Below are positions 7,810 to 16,304 of a stretch of DNA of 64,000 bases, one piece after another. The stretch is from DASZPL01 sp035550315 (GTDB lineage Bacteria > Actinomycetota > Actinomycetes > JAFAQI01): assembly GCA_035550315.1 (NCBI GenBank), contig DASZPL010000009.1, positions 3,534 through 67,533 of the forward strand. The letters run 5' to 3'. The position numbers were made by a program, and so were the translations under genes. Within the stretch, counting starts at the first letter, position 1. Each line of letters starts with the position of its first letter. The notes beneath the pieces are model-generated. The model worked only from the letters and a program-made list of their open reading frames with translations. It did not search any database and had not been told where the DNA came from.

Positions 7810-9318
7810 TCAGTCCCTGAGGAACCGGCCGTCGCACCGGTAACCGGACGACGGCGCGACCCGCGTGAACTGGGAGTTCGCCAGCTGCCACACGACGTAG
7901 CAGTGCACGCCGACTGACTTAGACCCGGGCTCGGCTGGAGCGACGACGCCGCCCGCGTTGAAGTTCTTGATTTTGTGCAGCGCGGCTAGCACGGTGCGAC
8001 GGTTCGCCACCTTGCCGGCGTTCTCGAACGCCTGCTGGAACAGCCGCCCGTCGGCCCAGGCATACATCGCGTAGAGGTTCAGCGGCTTGCCCGGGTTGGT
8101 CCGACGGAACCAGGTCTGGAGCAGTTTCAGCTCCGGGATCTGCGCGGCGTCCTGGGTGTTGAAGAACATCGAGTACTCGTTGTAGCCCTGGACCTTCAGG
8201 TCGTTCTTATTGCCCTGGTAGAAGCCGAGCAGCGCCTGGTCGTAGGCGATCGGGATGATGTTGATCAGGTTGTTGCAGCGCGAGTTCGCGTGCTCGTTCT
8301 GCAGCATCGTGGCGGCGTTCTGCGCGTTCTCGGTCACCTCGAAGAAGATGCGGACGCCCGAGTTGCACATCTTGGTGAAGTCGTTAGTGAAGGAGGTCTC
8401 GGTCGGCCCCGCCGTGCGGCTGTAGGTGAATCGCCAGCCCTGGCTCTCCGCCGCGTGTTCGATTGCCTTCTGCTTGGCGACCGCCGACGGGATGTTCTCG
8501 ATGATGGTGCCGACGTGCTGCACCGCGCTCGCGCCGTACTTCTGCTTGTAGTAGGCGAATGGTCCGGTGGCGTAGCCGAGCCCACCCGGCTCCAGGTCGA
8601 AGTGGTTCGACAGCGTGCCGGCGGCCGGGTCGAGCGACACGTGGATGTCCGGCACCGTCGGGTGCTGCTTCAGGATGGTCGCGCCGCAGCCGTCGTACAA
8701 CGAGAACGTGCCGACCAGCGCGAAGTCCTTGCTGATCAGGTTCTGGGTGTCGTTCTGGTTCTGGCTGCAGTTGGTGCCGCCGTCGGCCGCGTCCACGTGG
8801 ATCGCATGACCACACAGCCCGCCGGTGTGGTTGATGTAGTTGGCGAACGCCTCGATGCCCTGCACCGCCCCGGTGAACAAGCCGGGGACCGGACCGGTCA
8901 GGTCCGCGATGGTGCCGAGGTTGATCGTCGACTTGGTCAGCCCGACATCGGTGCCCGACGTCGGGCAGCTCGTGGTCTTGGTGCCGCCTGTGCTGTTCTG
9001 CGTGTTGCCGCTGCTCTTGATGGAGCCGCCACCGGTGCCCCCGCCACCGGTGGTGGTCGAGCCGCCACCGGCCGCCGCGCCGCCGCCCCCGGTGACCGCG
9101 CCGCCGCCCCCGCCCCCGCCGCCGGTGACCGTGCCGGTCCCGCCGCCAGTGACGCCGGTGCTGCCGCTCCCACCCGTGATCGCGCCGCTGCCACCGGTGC
9201 CGGCGTTCAGGACGGCGGCCGCCGCCTGCTTGCGCTCGCCGGCGGACAGCCGCGCGCCGCAGGCCGTGCCGAGCAGACCGACCAGCATCACCGCCGCGAC
9301 CACCCGGCTGCTGCGCAT
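7810..9318 (-). CDS. Lipoprotein substrate-binding protein of Liv locus 1, with glycine-rich linker
   Basis: A binding protein of about 502 residues (Peripla_BP_6/LivK type) that captures the substrate outside the membrane. ATG at 9318 has a good GGAGGAG site; a GTG 18 bases upstream overlaps the previous stop and is an alternative. Residues 1-20 form a lipoprotein signal ending LVGLLGTAC, so Cys20 should be lipidated. A Gly/Thr/Ser/Ala repeat linker of roughly 75 residues (TGGGGGGGGAVTGGGG) follows, then the fold proper starting at TSCPTSGTDVGLTKSTINLG. Clusters of Cys suggest disulfides. The long flexible linker would let the domain reach through a thick envelope. The ligand is unknown. Confidence 0.9.
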   Translation of the reverse strand: MRSSRVVAAVMLVGLLGTACGARLSAGERKQAAAAVLNAGTGGSGAITGGSGSTGVTGGGTGTVTGGGGGGGGAVTGGGGAAAGGGSTTTGGGGTGGGSIKSSGNTQNSTGGTKTTSCPTSGTDVGLTKSTINLGTIADLTGPVPGLFTGAVQGIEAFANYINHTGGLCGHAIHVDAADGGTNCSQNQNDTQNLISKDFALVGTFSLYDGCGATILKQHPTVPDIHVSLDPAAGTLSNHFDLEPGGLGYATGPFAYYKQKYGASAVQHVGTIIENIPSAVAKQKAIEHAAESQGWRFTYSRTAGPTETSFTNDFTKMCNSGVRIFFEVTENAQNAATMLQNEHANSRCNNLINIIPIAYDQALLGFYQGNKNDLKVQGYNEYSMFFNTQDAAQIPELKLLQTWFRRTNPGKPLNLYAMYAWADGRLFQQAFENAGKVANRRTVLAALHKIKNFNAGGVVAPAEPGSKSVGVHCYVVWQLANSQFTRVAPSSGYRCDGRFLRD

Positions 9319-9332
9319 CCGACTCCTCCGCT

Positions 9333-9848
9333 TCACCGGGGTCGCCGCCCCGGGATGGTCATCGTGGTGCCTGCCGGATCACCTGTCGAGGGCAGTCCGA
9401 GCTTGCGGTGATCCCAGGACCGGATGCGCTCCGGCTTGATCCGTACGGCGATCCGCTTGTTGAGCATCGCCTCCACCATCGGCTTCAGCTCGTCCGAGTA
9501 GGGCCCGTAGTAGCGCTCGAACACGCTCACGCCGATCCGCCACAGCAGGTCGGCGTCGTCGCTCACCTCGGCCGTGCCCTCGATCGCCACGCCGCGCAGA
9601 TCCTCGTAGACGGCACCGTCCTCGACCAGGCAGCTGACCGCTGGGTTGCGGCGCAGGTTGACGACCTTCTGCGACTTCGCCTTGGTCTCGAAGCAGATGT
9701 CGCCGTCGACCAGCCCGAACCACATCGCGACCAAGTGCGGGTGCCCGGTCGGGCCGACGGTGGCGAGCGTCATCGAGCGGCTGCCTTCGAGGAACTGCCG
9801 CACCTCGTCATCGGACATGACGATCTGGGCGCGTTGGTTGATGCCCAC
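9333..9848 (-). CDS. F420/FMN-dependent PPOX-class (pyridoxamine 5'-phosphate oxidase-like) oxidoreductase
   Basis: A 171-residue split-beta-barrel flavin/deazaflavin protein of the type abundant in mycobacteria. Start region VGINQRAQIVMSDDEV at GTG 9848 matches the usual family N-terminus, and ATG at 9818 is the alternative. Family features seen are MTLATVGPTGHPHLVAMWFG, the ETKAKSQKVVNLRRNPAVSC strand, the VAIEGTAEV motif, and a basic C-terminal part. It sits five bases after the NPD-like gene and overlaps the start region of the binding-protein gene, so it is co-transcribed with the Liv operon. It likely reduces a small substrate using F420H2 or FMN; which is not determinable here. Confidence 0.82.
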   Translation of the reverse strand: MGINQRAQIVMSDDEVRQFLEGSRSMTLATVGPTGHPHLVAMWFGLVDGDICFETKAKSQKVVNLRRNPAVSCLVEDGAVYEDLRGVAIEGTAEVSDDADLLWRIGVSVFERYYGPYSDELKPMVEAMLNKRIAVRIKPERIRSWDHRKLGLPSTGDPAGTTMTIPGRRPR

Positions 9849-9853
9849 GACGG

Positions 9854-10981
9854 TCAGCCGGCGGTCGACTCTTCGAGCATCCCGGCGAGCCGCTCGGTCG
9901 TCGCGATCCACTCCTGCACCAACTCGAACATCACCTCGTGGGTCGGCCGCACCTTGTTCATCCGGCCCACGATCTGACCGACCGGGAACCCGGAGAGCTC
10001 CTTGGTGTGCGCGCGGCTCACCCGCCGGGCCATCTCTCCCCAGAGGATTCCCTGCAGCGGCATCGGGAGGGTCTTCGGCGCGTCCTCGCGCTCCCACGCG
10101 TCGGTCCATGCCGTCCGCAGCTGCCGGGCCGGCTTGCCGGTCATCGCGCGCGATCGCACCGTCCCGCGGGAGTCGGCGGCCAGCAGGTTCTCCAGCGCCT
10201 CCTGGCCGGTATCGGCCTCGGCGACGGTCAGCCAGATCGAGCCGGTCCACGCGCCCTGGGCGCCGAGCGCGAGGCCGGCCGCCATCTGCCGGCCGGTGCC
10301 GATCCCGCCGGCGGCGAGCACGGGCACGTCCGGTCCGACCGCGTCCACGATCTCGGGGACCAGGACCATCGTGGCCACGTCACCGGTGTGGCCGCCGGCC
10401 TCGGTGCCTTGCGCGACGATCATGTCGACGCCGATCTCGACCTGCTTCTCGGCGTGGTGCTTGTTGCCGACCAGGGCGGCGACCAGCACACCGTGCTCGT
10501 GTGCCTTGTCGACGACATCCTTCGGCGGCGGGCCGAGGGCGTTGACCAGGAGCCGAACCTTGTCGTGGCTCAACGCGACGTCGACCGCCCGGGTGGCCTG
10601 GTCGTCGACGCCGAGCCCGGCGGCGCGCGCCCGCTCCTGCATGCCTTCGGGCAGCGGCGGGACGTCGTACTCGGCCAGGATCTTCTCGAGGTAGTCCCAG
10701 TGCTCCTGCGGGATCATCGTGCGCAGCTCGGCCTCGTCCGGCTGCTTGCCGCCCTTGCCGACGTAGTTCGCCGGCATCACGAGGTCGACGCCGTACGGCT
10801 TGCCCTCGACGTGGTCGTCGATCCACTTCAGCTCGATCTCGAGCTCCTCCGGCGTGAACGCCAGCGCGCCGAGCACGCCAAAGCCGCCGGCCCGGCTCAC
10901 CGCGGCCACGACGTCGCGACAGTGCGAGAACGCGAAGATGGGGAACTCGATGCCGAACTTGTCGCAAACCGGTGTGCGCAC
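9854..10981 (-). CDS. Nitronate monooxygenase / NPD-family flavin enzyme
   Basis: A 375-residue FMN-dependent TIM-barrel protein of the 2-nitropropane dioxygenase/nitronate monooxygenase family. Seen are the N-terminal FGIEFPIFAFSHCRDVVAAV segment, AQGTEAGGHTG and VLAAGGIGTGRQMAAGLALG, which bind FMN phosphate in the family. Related proteins of this family occur in mycobacterial cholesterol-ring catabolism (IpdC-like), but it is too broadly distributed for that assignment on sequence alone. The GTG start is preceded by a perfect ATCTGACG-N3-CGTCAGAT palindrome at 11029-11047, shared with the divergent gene. It begins the long leftward operon that ends with the Liv importer. Confidence 0.85.
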   Translation of the reverse strand: MRTPVCDKFGIEFPIFAFSHCRDVVAAVSRAGGFGVLGALAFTPEELEIELKWIDDHVEGKPYGVDLVMPANYVGKGGKQPDEAELRTMIPQEHWDYLEKILAEYDVPPLPEGMQERARAAGLGVDDQATRAVDVALSHDKVRLLVNALGPPPKDVVDKAHEHGVLVAALVGNKHHAEKQVEIGVDMIVAQGTEAGGHTGDVATMVLVPEIVDAVGPDVPVLAAGGIGTGRQMAAGLALGAQGAWTGSIWLTVAEADTGQEALENLLAADSRGTVRSRAMTGKPARQLRTAWTDAWEREDAPKTLPMPLQGILWGEMARRVSRAHTKELSGFPVGQIVGRMNKVRPTHEVMFELVQEWIATTERLAGMLEESTAG

Positions 10982-11028
10982 ACCGCCTCCTGTCTCGCCT
11001 GGTCCGGGCAGCCGGGTCGCGCCGCCAA

Positions 11029-11047
11029 ATCTGACGACCCGTCAGAT
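11029..11047. promoter_or_regulatory. TetR-type palindromic operator, ATCTGACG-N3-CGTCAGAT
   Basis: A perfect palindrome (centre ACC) between the divergent NPD-like and Ddn-like genes, 48 bases from the leftward start. Copies or close variants occur before other divergent gene pairs in this window (16273, 63159, 63216, 63272). It differs from the KstR box; the cognate regulator is not identified. Confidence 0.75.
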
Positions 11048-11066
11048 GCAGGGTACGGTGCCCGAC

Positions 11067-11540
11067 GTGACCTCACAACGGTCGGCCGAGTTCGTGACAC
11101 CCACTCGTGACCAGATCGTTGACATCAGCCACAAACATGTCGTCCTGATGGAGACGTCCGACGCGGACGACGCCTGGATCTGGGCGAACATGGAGCACGT
11201 CCTGCTGCGCACCGTCGGGCGGCGCAGCGGCGCGGCGCACAAGGTGGCGCTGCCGTTCTGGCGCGATCCGCAAGGCCATCGGATCGTGGTGGCGTCGTTC
11301 GCCGGGTCGGACCGGCATCCGGCGTGGTACCTCAACCTCACCGACCGCTCGGTCAATCCGGAGGTGCTCGTCCGGGTGCAGGGCGGCCTGTGGTGGATGG
11401 ACGCCCAGATCCTGGACGGCGATGAGTACGACGAGATCTGGCGGTTGCTGGTGATCGACCGGCCGCACTACGACGACTACCGCACTAAGACCGACCGCAA
11501 GATCCCGCTCGTGCGACTGGTCGAGAAACGACCTGGCTGA
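11067..11540 (+). CDS. Deazaflavin (F420)-dependent nitroreductase-like protein (Ddn/DUF385)
   Basis: About 157 residues of the Ddn family, F420-binding small split-barrel proteins that reduce quinones or other electrophiles. Recognisable are the VLLRTVGRRSGAAHKVALPFW segment and SDRHPAWYLNLTDRSVNPEV with the conserved HPAWYLNL motif of the family. I chose GTG 11067 because ATG 11046 lies inside the operator; an intermediate GTG is possible. The stop abuts the next GTG, so the SDR downstream is co-transcribed. The gene shares its divergent promoter and operator with the NPD-like gene, linking two redox enzymes and the Liv importer to one control signal. Confidence 0.85.
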   Translation: MTSQRSAEFVTPTRDQIVDISHKHVVLMETSDADDAWIWANMEHVLLRTVGRRSGAAHKVALPFWRDPQGHRIVVASFAGSDRHPAWYLNLTDRSVNPEVLVRVQGGLWWMDAQILDGDEYDEIWRLLVIDRPHYDDYRTKTDRKIPLVRLVEKRPG

Positions 11541-12329
11541 GTGGCCGACTACGTCGTAACCGGCGCTGCCTCCGGGATGGGCGCCGCCACCGCGGCCCGG
11601 CTGTGCTCCGACGGGCACCGGGTGATCGGCATCGATCGGCGCGATGCCGACGTGGCGGCCGACCTCGGGACGGTCGCGGGTCGCCGTGACGCGATCGCCG
11701 CAGTGCATGCGCTCACTGAGTCGCTGGCCGGGATCGCGTTGTTCGCGGGGCTGGGCGGGGCGACCGGACGACCCGCGCACGACCTGGTCTCGGTGAACTA
11801 CTTCGGCTCGATCGACGTCCTCGTCGGTCTCCGGCCGCTGCTCGCCGCAGCCGCCGAGTCATACGCGCTGCTCATCAGCTCCAACTCGACGACCTGCCAG
11901 CCGGGCTGGGACCCGGCGCTGGTCGAGGCCTGCCTCGACGGCGACGAGGCGCGCGCTTGCGAGATCGCCGATCAACGGGACTCGGTGATGGCGTACCCCG
12001 CGACCAAGACCGCGGTGGCGCACTGGGCGCGCCGGCATGCGCCGACCGACGAGTGGATCGGAGCCGGCATCCGGCTCAACGCGCTCGCGCCCGGCCTGGT
12101 CGAGACGCCGCTCGCAGCGGCGCAGCGCGACGATCCGGTCCTCGGGCCGTTCGTCCGTGACTTCCCGGTGCCGGTCGGGCGGGGCGCCACCGCGGCGGAG
12201 CTGGCCGAGGTCGCCGTGTTTCTGCTCGAGCCGACGGCGCGGTTCTTCTGCGGCTCGGTCGTGTGCTGCGACGGCGGCACCGAGGCGCTGCTGCGCCCCG
12301 ACGACTGGCCCGCCCGCTGGCAGCTCTAA
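11541..12329 (+). CDS. Short-chain dehydrogenase/reductase
   Basis: A 262-residue classical SDR. The NAD(P)-binding motif TGAASGMG is at residues 7-14, the catalytic Ser is in a SSNST stretch, Tyr and Lys in YPATK (about residue 152), and the C-terminal CGSVVCCDGGTEALL is the family end. It resembles 3-alpha-hydroxysteroid dehydrogenase/carbonyl reductase of the Comamonas HsdA type, which have a shortened central part such as this LISSNSTTCQPGWDP. It starts immediately after the Ddn-like stop. The substrate is probably a steroid or alcohol but is not fixed. Confidence 0.85.
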   Translation: MADYVVTGAASGMGAATAARLCSDGHRVIGIDRRDADVAADLGTVAGRRDAIAAVHALTESLAGIALFAGLGGATGRPAHDLVSVNYFGSIDVLVGLRPLLAAAAESYALLISSNSTTCQPGWDPALVEACLDGDEARACEIADQRDSVMAYPATKTAVAHWARRHAPTDEWIGAGIRLNALAPGLVETPLAAAQRDDPVLGPFVRDFPVPVGRGATAAELAEVAVFLLEPTARFFCGSVVCCDGGTEALLRPDDWPARWQL

Positions 12330-12354
12330 CCCGGCCATCACTCCCGCCCTCTCC

Positions 12355-12417
12355 CGCCGAGTGCGACGAACCTCGCGTTTCGCGGCGCTCAGAACGCGAG
12401 TTTCGTCGCACTCGGCG
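12355..12417. repeat. 63-bp inverted repeat (25-13-25), copy 1
   Basis: Two 25-nt arms with one mismatch surround a 13-nt loop. The left arm begins CGCCGAGTGCGACGAA. Two other copies with the same 25-13-25 geometry lie at 33856 and 53882. Here it sits between convergent genes, and its right part encodes the last residues (SATKLAF) and stop of the P450, so it can act as terminator and supplies coding sequence. Confidence 0.85.
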
Positions 12418-13621
12418 TGAGGTGGATGGGTAGTGACTTGTAGGAGTTGTTCAGGTTGGAGCGCAGCCGGCGTGGCTCACCCGCCAGCTCGAAGTCATGG
12501 AAGCCGCGCAGTAGCTCGGCGAAGAAGATGCGGCTCTCCAAGCGAGCCAAATGGACGCCGACACAGAAGTGCTCGGCCTGGCCGAACGACAGGTGCTTGT
12601 TCGGCGTACGACCGACGTCGAACTGCTGCGCGTCGCAGAACACGCTCTCGTCGCGGTTGGCCGAGGTGTAGTACATCGCGACCTTGTCGCCGGCGCGGAT
12701 CGGTTGCCCGTTGAGCTCGGTGTCGGCGGTGGCGGTACGCCGGAAGTAGTGCAGCGGGTTGGCCCACCGCGCCATCTCCTCGACCGCCGAGGGGATCAGC
12801 GCGGCGTCGGCGCGCAGCCGCTCGAGTTGGTCGCGGTGCCCGATCAGCGCCAGCAGGCCGGACGACAGCAACGTTTGCGTGGTGTCCTGCCCCGCGGTCA
12901 CCAGCTGCACGAACAGCGTGGCGAACTCGACCGGATCCATCGACGTCAGCAGGAAGTCGGTGAGGTTGTCGGCGGCGTCGGCCGCGGGTTGCCGGGAGAT
13001 CGCCAGCTGGTAGGCGTAACCGCCCATCTCCGCGGAGGCATCGGCCGCGGTCCCGGCCTCGGCGGTGAAGTCGGGATCCTGGCCGTGAGTGATCCGTTCG
13101 GCCAGCCGGTGCACCCGGTCCCAGTCCTCACGCGGCAGCCCCATCAGCCGTCCGACCACGCGGGTCGGCAGGTGGGCAGCGACGTCGTGGACGAACTCGA
13201 CGGTGCCGCGCTCGGCGGCTTCCTCGAACACCTCGCGGCAGATCGTGCGGATGTCGTCCTCGAGGTGGGCCAGCGCGCGCGGCGTCAGCCGGGCGGTGAG
13301 CGGCTTGCGAACCACCCGATGCCGCGGCGGGTCCATCGCCAGCAACATGCCGCGCATCTGCTCCAGCCGCGGCGGGTCGAGGTCCTCCAGCACTACGCCG
13401 CCGGCCGCCGACGAGAACAGCAGCGGCTGGCGGGCGACCGTCTCGACGTCGGCATGCCTGAGGATCGCCCAGTAGCCGGCCGAGCCGGACATCTCTTGCC
13501 AATACACCGGCGTGGTGGCGCGCAGCTCGATGAAGAGCTCATGCGGTGGTCCGTCGGCGTACGTGTCCGGATCAGCCAGATTCGGCCGCGCTGCCGTCGA
13601 GGTGCTCGATATCGCCGTCAT
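12389..13621 (-). CDS. Cytochrome P450
   Basis: A 410-residue bacterial P450 monooxygenase. The I-helix oxygen motif is AGQDTT, the K-helix ExxR is EEMAR, and the heme-binding loop is FGQAEHFCVG with the axial Cys. It resembles steroid- and terpene-oxidising bacterial CYP families, but the heme motif is not that of CYP125/142, so the substrate is left open. The final residues PSATKLAF derive from the 63-bp inverted repeat. A cupin gene lies 12 bases upstream in the same direction and may be co-transcribed. No ferredoxin is adjacent; the nearest is at 29197. Confidence 0.93.
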   Translation of the reverse strand: MTAISSTSTAARPNLADPDTYADGPPHELFIELRATTPVYWQEMSGSAGYWAILRHADVETVARQPLLFSSAAGGVVLEDLDPPRLEQMRGMLLAMDPPRHRVVRKPLTARLTPRALAHLEDDIRTICREVFEEAAERGTVEFVHDVAAHLPTRVVGRLMGLPREDWDRVHRLAERITHGQDPDFTAEAGTAADASAEMGGYAYQLAISRQPAADAADNLTDFLLTSMDPVEFATLFVQLVTAGQDTTQTLLSSGLLALIGHRDQLERLRADAALIPSAVEEMARWANPLHYFRRTATADTELNGQPIRAGDKVAMYYTSANRDESVFCDAQQFDVGRTPNKHLSFGQAEHFCVGVHLARLESRIFFAELLRGFHDFELAGEPRRLRSNLNNSYKSLPIHLTPSATKLAF

Positions 13622-13633
13622 CGCCGACCGCGA

Positions 13634-14092
13634 TCAGCTGACCAACACCGCCGGCTTCGGCAGGCCGGCGGCTTCGCACAGCGCGTAGTACGCCGCGAGC
13701 GTCGAGGCGCCGTCGGTGACCGACTCGACGCTGCCGTCAGCGCGCAGGTTCAGGTTGGCGCCGTACATCTGGAACCACACCCGGGTGTCGTCCTCGATCA
13801 CCGTCAGCGTGTGCACCGACCCCGCCGGCTCGTAGAGGAACGAGCCGGCGCGGTTGACGTAGTCGTACTCCTTGTATTTCCAGGCACCCGAGGTGGTGTA
13901 GCCGTAGACCGGCCCGGTGTGGCGATGGGTTTGCACCTCGAAGCCGGTCTGGAACACGTTCTCGACGATCCAGAGGCCCTCGGCGGCGTCCACCTGGAGC
14001 ACCTTGAGCAGGTTGCCGCCGCCGATCTCGACGAACGGGAGGTCGTTGGCACCGACGTGTTGCGCGAGCGGAAGGTCAGCCGTTGCCGTCAT
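13634..14092 (-). CDS. Cupin protein of the 2,4'-dihydroxyacetophenone dioxygenase type
   Basis: A 152-residue single-domain cupin. The metal-binding pattern QTHRHTGPVYGYTTSG and the following SFLYEPAGSVHTL provide the expected His and Glu-type ligands of non-heme metal dioxygenases and isomerases, and the overall pattern matches the ChrR-like/DAD cupin group. Such enzymes cleave C-C bonds of aromatic ketones or simply bind small ligands. The ATG lies inside the 3' end of the upstream secreted-esterase gene (17-base overlap), consistent with translational coupling. Its position before the P450 suggests joint oxidation of one compound, but there is no direct proof. Confidence 0.78.
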   Translation of the reverse strand: MTATADLPLAQHVGANDLPFVEIGGGNLLKVLQVDAAEGLWIVENVFQTGFEVQTHRHTGPVYGYTTSGAWKYKEYDYVNRAGSFLYEPAGSVHTLTVIEDDTRVWFQMYGANLNLRADGSVESVTDGASTLAAYYALCEAAGLPKPAVLVS

Positions 14093-16256
14093 CCTGCAAC
14101 CGTACGACGTGATGGCCGCGCCCGAGGTGGATCGCGCGGTCACCGACATGAATCGTGGTTCGCCCATCGGTCGTGACGCGCAGCCGGCCGGCGTGGCCGG
14201 CCGCGAAACCGGCGGCGGCGGGGAGCACTCGCAGTGACCGCACGTTGGTGAGCCGCAACGTGATCACCGGCTTGGCGGCGGGCCGCCGGCCGCGCGTCCA
14301 GGTCTGGGTCGTCGCCAGCCCAGGTCCCGGACCACCGCTGAGCGCGACGTTGCGGGTCAGGTGCGACGTCACCGCGCGCTCGGGCCGCTCGCCGGAGTGT
14401 GCGGCGACGGTCGCGTCGCGGCTCGCGGACCGCGCCGTCAAGTCGCGGACCCAGTAGTCGCCGGTCGTGCCGACGCCCAGGCCGGGTCGCTGCGTCCAGG
14501 GGATGCCACCGGAGAGCAGCTTGGTCTGGTCCAGCGAGGTCGGCGTGTTGCGCGGCACCCAGGTGAATGTGAACGAGCCCGGGTTGCGGACTCGCCGCGG
14601 ATTGTCCATGTAGTGCGCCGCGTCGCCGAAGGCGTCTTCGAGCTCGAACGCGATGTGGTCGGTGGCCGGGTAGAGCAGCCAGCGGAACCGGTTGCCGAGC
14701 GCAGCCAGCTGGTTGGCCTCGGCTGCCTCGAGCGTCACCGGCACCAGCTCGTCGGCGAGCCCGCCGGCAAGGTACGTCGGGATCCATCGCAGGTTGACCA
14801 CCGACGGGTCGGTGCCGATGCCGCCCGCCAGTGACACCGCCTTGGCGAACAGGTCCGGGTGAGCCATCGCGAGCGAGTTCGTCCCGATGCCACCCATCGA
14901 GTAGCCGGACAGGATGGTGCGGTTCGGGTTCAGTCGGTAGGCCTTGGCGACGGCGTGCCAGACCTGCCAGAAGTCGAGCTCGGCGTAGTCCCAGTAGTTG
15001 CCGTCCGGGCCGCGGCCGAGCGGCGTCACGCAGATCGCATGCCGGTCCTGGCAGGCGAGGCGGCTGAACCGGGGCGTCGTCGCGGCGTACTGGTTGTGGT
15101 CTTGCGTGAGGGAGTGCAGCAGGAAGGTCAGCGGTGCGGGATGCCGCGGGCGGTAGCTCGTGGGGACGTATACGGCGTACGGCTGGACCCGGCCGAGGTA
15201 GTTGGGATCACCGTCGAGGATGGTCGAGGCGCCGGCGACCATGCCGGCGCCGAGGTCGACGTCGGAGACGTACCACCGGTCGCTCCAACCGGTCGGCCGC
15301 GGCTGCGGCGTCCGGACCCGATGCGCCAGCCGTGACCAGCGCACCGTGGCCGAGAACGGCGTGACGTTGCCGGCCAGCAGTTGCCGGGTCTGGGCGACGT
15401 CATCCCAGAAGTTGAACCGAGGCGCTTCCTGAGCGATCGATCGGAACGTCACGTTGTAGACCGCGGGTTCGGTCGGCAGCGCGTCGGGCGGCCGGGCGAA
15501 ACCGGTGCCGGCCGGATTCGCCAGCCCGGCGGCGAGTCGGATCCGCCACCTGCCGGTCGGCCGCAGCACCGAGTCGGGCACCCGGACGACGAACGACTGT
15601 GCCCTGCGGTCGACCGTCACCGGCAGTCGGCGAATCAGCCGGCCGGACGGCACCGCGAGCACGCGGGCGCCCTGGCTCGACACCACCATCGCAGTGTCGA
15701 TGCCGGCCGAGCGAACGCCGGCGCCGGCCGGCCAGGTCGACCCGCCGGTCTTCGGGTCGGCGTCCCGGTCGAACGTCCATTCCGCGATCGGCACCCGCGG
15801 GCTGGCCAGCGTGGTCCAGTCGACCCGCCAGTAGGTCGCGTGTGCTCGGCGCAGCACGGCCGTCCGGAAGATGTCGGCGCCGTTGTTGTGCGCCGCGCCG
15901 GGCGGATAGGTGTAGGTGCCGAAGCTGGGCGAGCCGGCGGTCACGGCGATGTCCCCGACCGAGGCCGTGGTGGTGCCGTGGTCGTCGTACAGGAAGTCGG
16001 TCCAGTAGAAGCCGCCGTCGGCGAGCCGCCCCGTGCCCGACGTGCGCGGGAAGGCCTCGTTGCTCCCGGGCCAGCCGTTGGCCGCGGGCAGTCGCGGCTC
16101 GCGTCGATACAGCGCGCGCGGCGCGTCCGCGGGCAGGTCACCGCGCACCGTCGCCACTGCGCGACTCGGTCGATGCGTCGCGGCGAGTGCGGACGCGGGC
16201 GCGGCCCCGGCAACGACGGAGGCCGCGGCTACCAGGGCGATGGCGGTCAGCCGCAT
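14076..16256 (-). CDS. Secreted alpha/beta-hydrolase (esterase) with large beta-rich N-terminal region
   Basis: A 726-residue exported enzyme. The first 26 residues are a signal peptide with Ala-x-Ala cleavage near ASALA. The N-terminal 300 residues are beta-rich with family-like glucodextranase/FN3 features; the catalytic part carries HSLTQDHNQYAA and the nucleophile in GYSMGG (about residue 460), with candidate Asp in LAGGLADELVP and His in ATDHIAF. After the hydrolase domain a beta-rich tail of about 120 residues may bind a surface or substrate. It probably cleaves an ester outside the cell, releasing substrate for uptake. Its promoter region, shared with the amidohydrolase, has the ATCTGACG palindrome. 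Confidence 0.75.
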   Translation of the reverse strand: MRLTAIALVAAASVVAGAAPASALAATHRPSRAVATVRGDLPADAPRALYRREPRLPAANGWPGSNEAFPRTSGTGRLADGGFYWTDFLYDDHGTTTASVGDIAVTAGSPSFGTYTYPPGAAHNNGADIFRTAVLRRAHATYWRVDWTTLASPRVPIAEWTFDRDADPKTGGSTWPAGAGVRSAGIDTAMVVSSQGARVLAVPSGRLIRRLPVTVDRRAQSFVVRVPDSVLRPTGRWRIRLAAGLANPAGTGFARPPDALPTEPAVYNVTFRSIAQEAPRFNFWDDVAQTRQLLAGNVTPFSATVRWSRLAHRVRTPQPRPTGWSDRWYVSDVDLGAGMVAGASTILDGDPNYLGRVQPYAVYVPTSYRPRHPAPLTFLLHSLTQDHNQYAATTPRFSRLACQDRHAICVTPLGRGPDGNYWDYAELDFWQVWHAVAKAYRLNPNRTILSGYSMGGIGTNSLAMAHPDLFAKAVSLAGGIGTDPSVVNLRWIPTYLAGGLADELVPVTLEAAEANQLAALGNRFRWLLYPATDHIAFELEDAFGDAAHYMDNPRRVRNPGSFTFTWVPRNTPTSLDQTKLLSGGIPWTQRPGLGVGTTGDYWVRDLTARSASRDATVAAHSGERPERAVTSHLTRNVALSGGPGPGLATTQTWTRGRRPAAKPVITLRLTNVRSLRVLPAAAGFAAGHAGRLRVTTDGRTTIHVGDRAIHLGRGHHVVRLQDDGNG

Positions 16257-16272
16257 CGGGAGATCATCTCAA

Positions 16273-16291
16273 ATCTGACGCCTCGTCAGAT
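16273..16291. promoter_or_regulatory. TetR-type palindromic operator, ATCTGACG-N3-CGTCAGAT
   Basis: A perfect palindrome (centre CCT) lies in the 48-base divergent gap between the secreted esterase and the amidohydrolase, 13 bases from the ATG of the rightward gene. The site would block both promoters. Same motif as at 11029-11047. Confidence 0.75.
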
Positions 16292-16304
16292 GTAGGCTCA
16301 GCCC

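Noticed and set aside
12551..14176. Long forward open frame (541 codons) opposite the P450 and cupin genes
   Set aside because: It is a GC-bias shadow; the product is Arg/Gly/His-rich without domains, whereas the opposite strand encodes clear P450 and cupin motifs.
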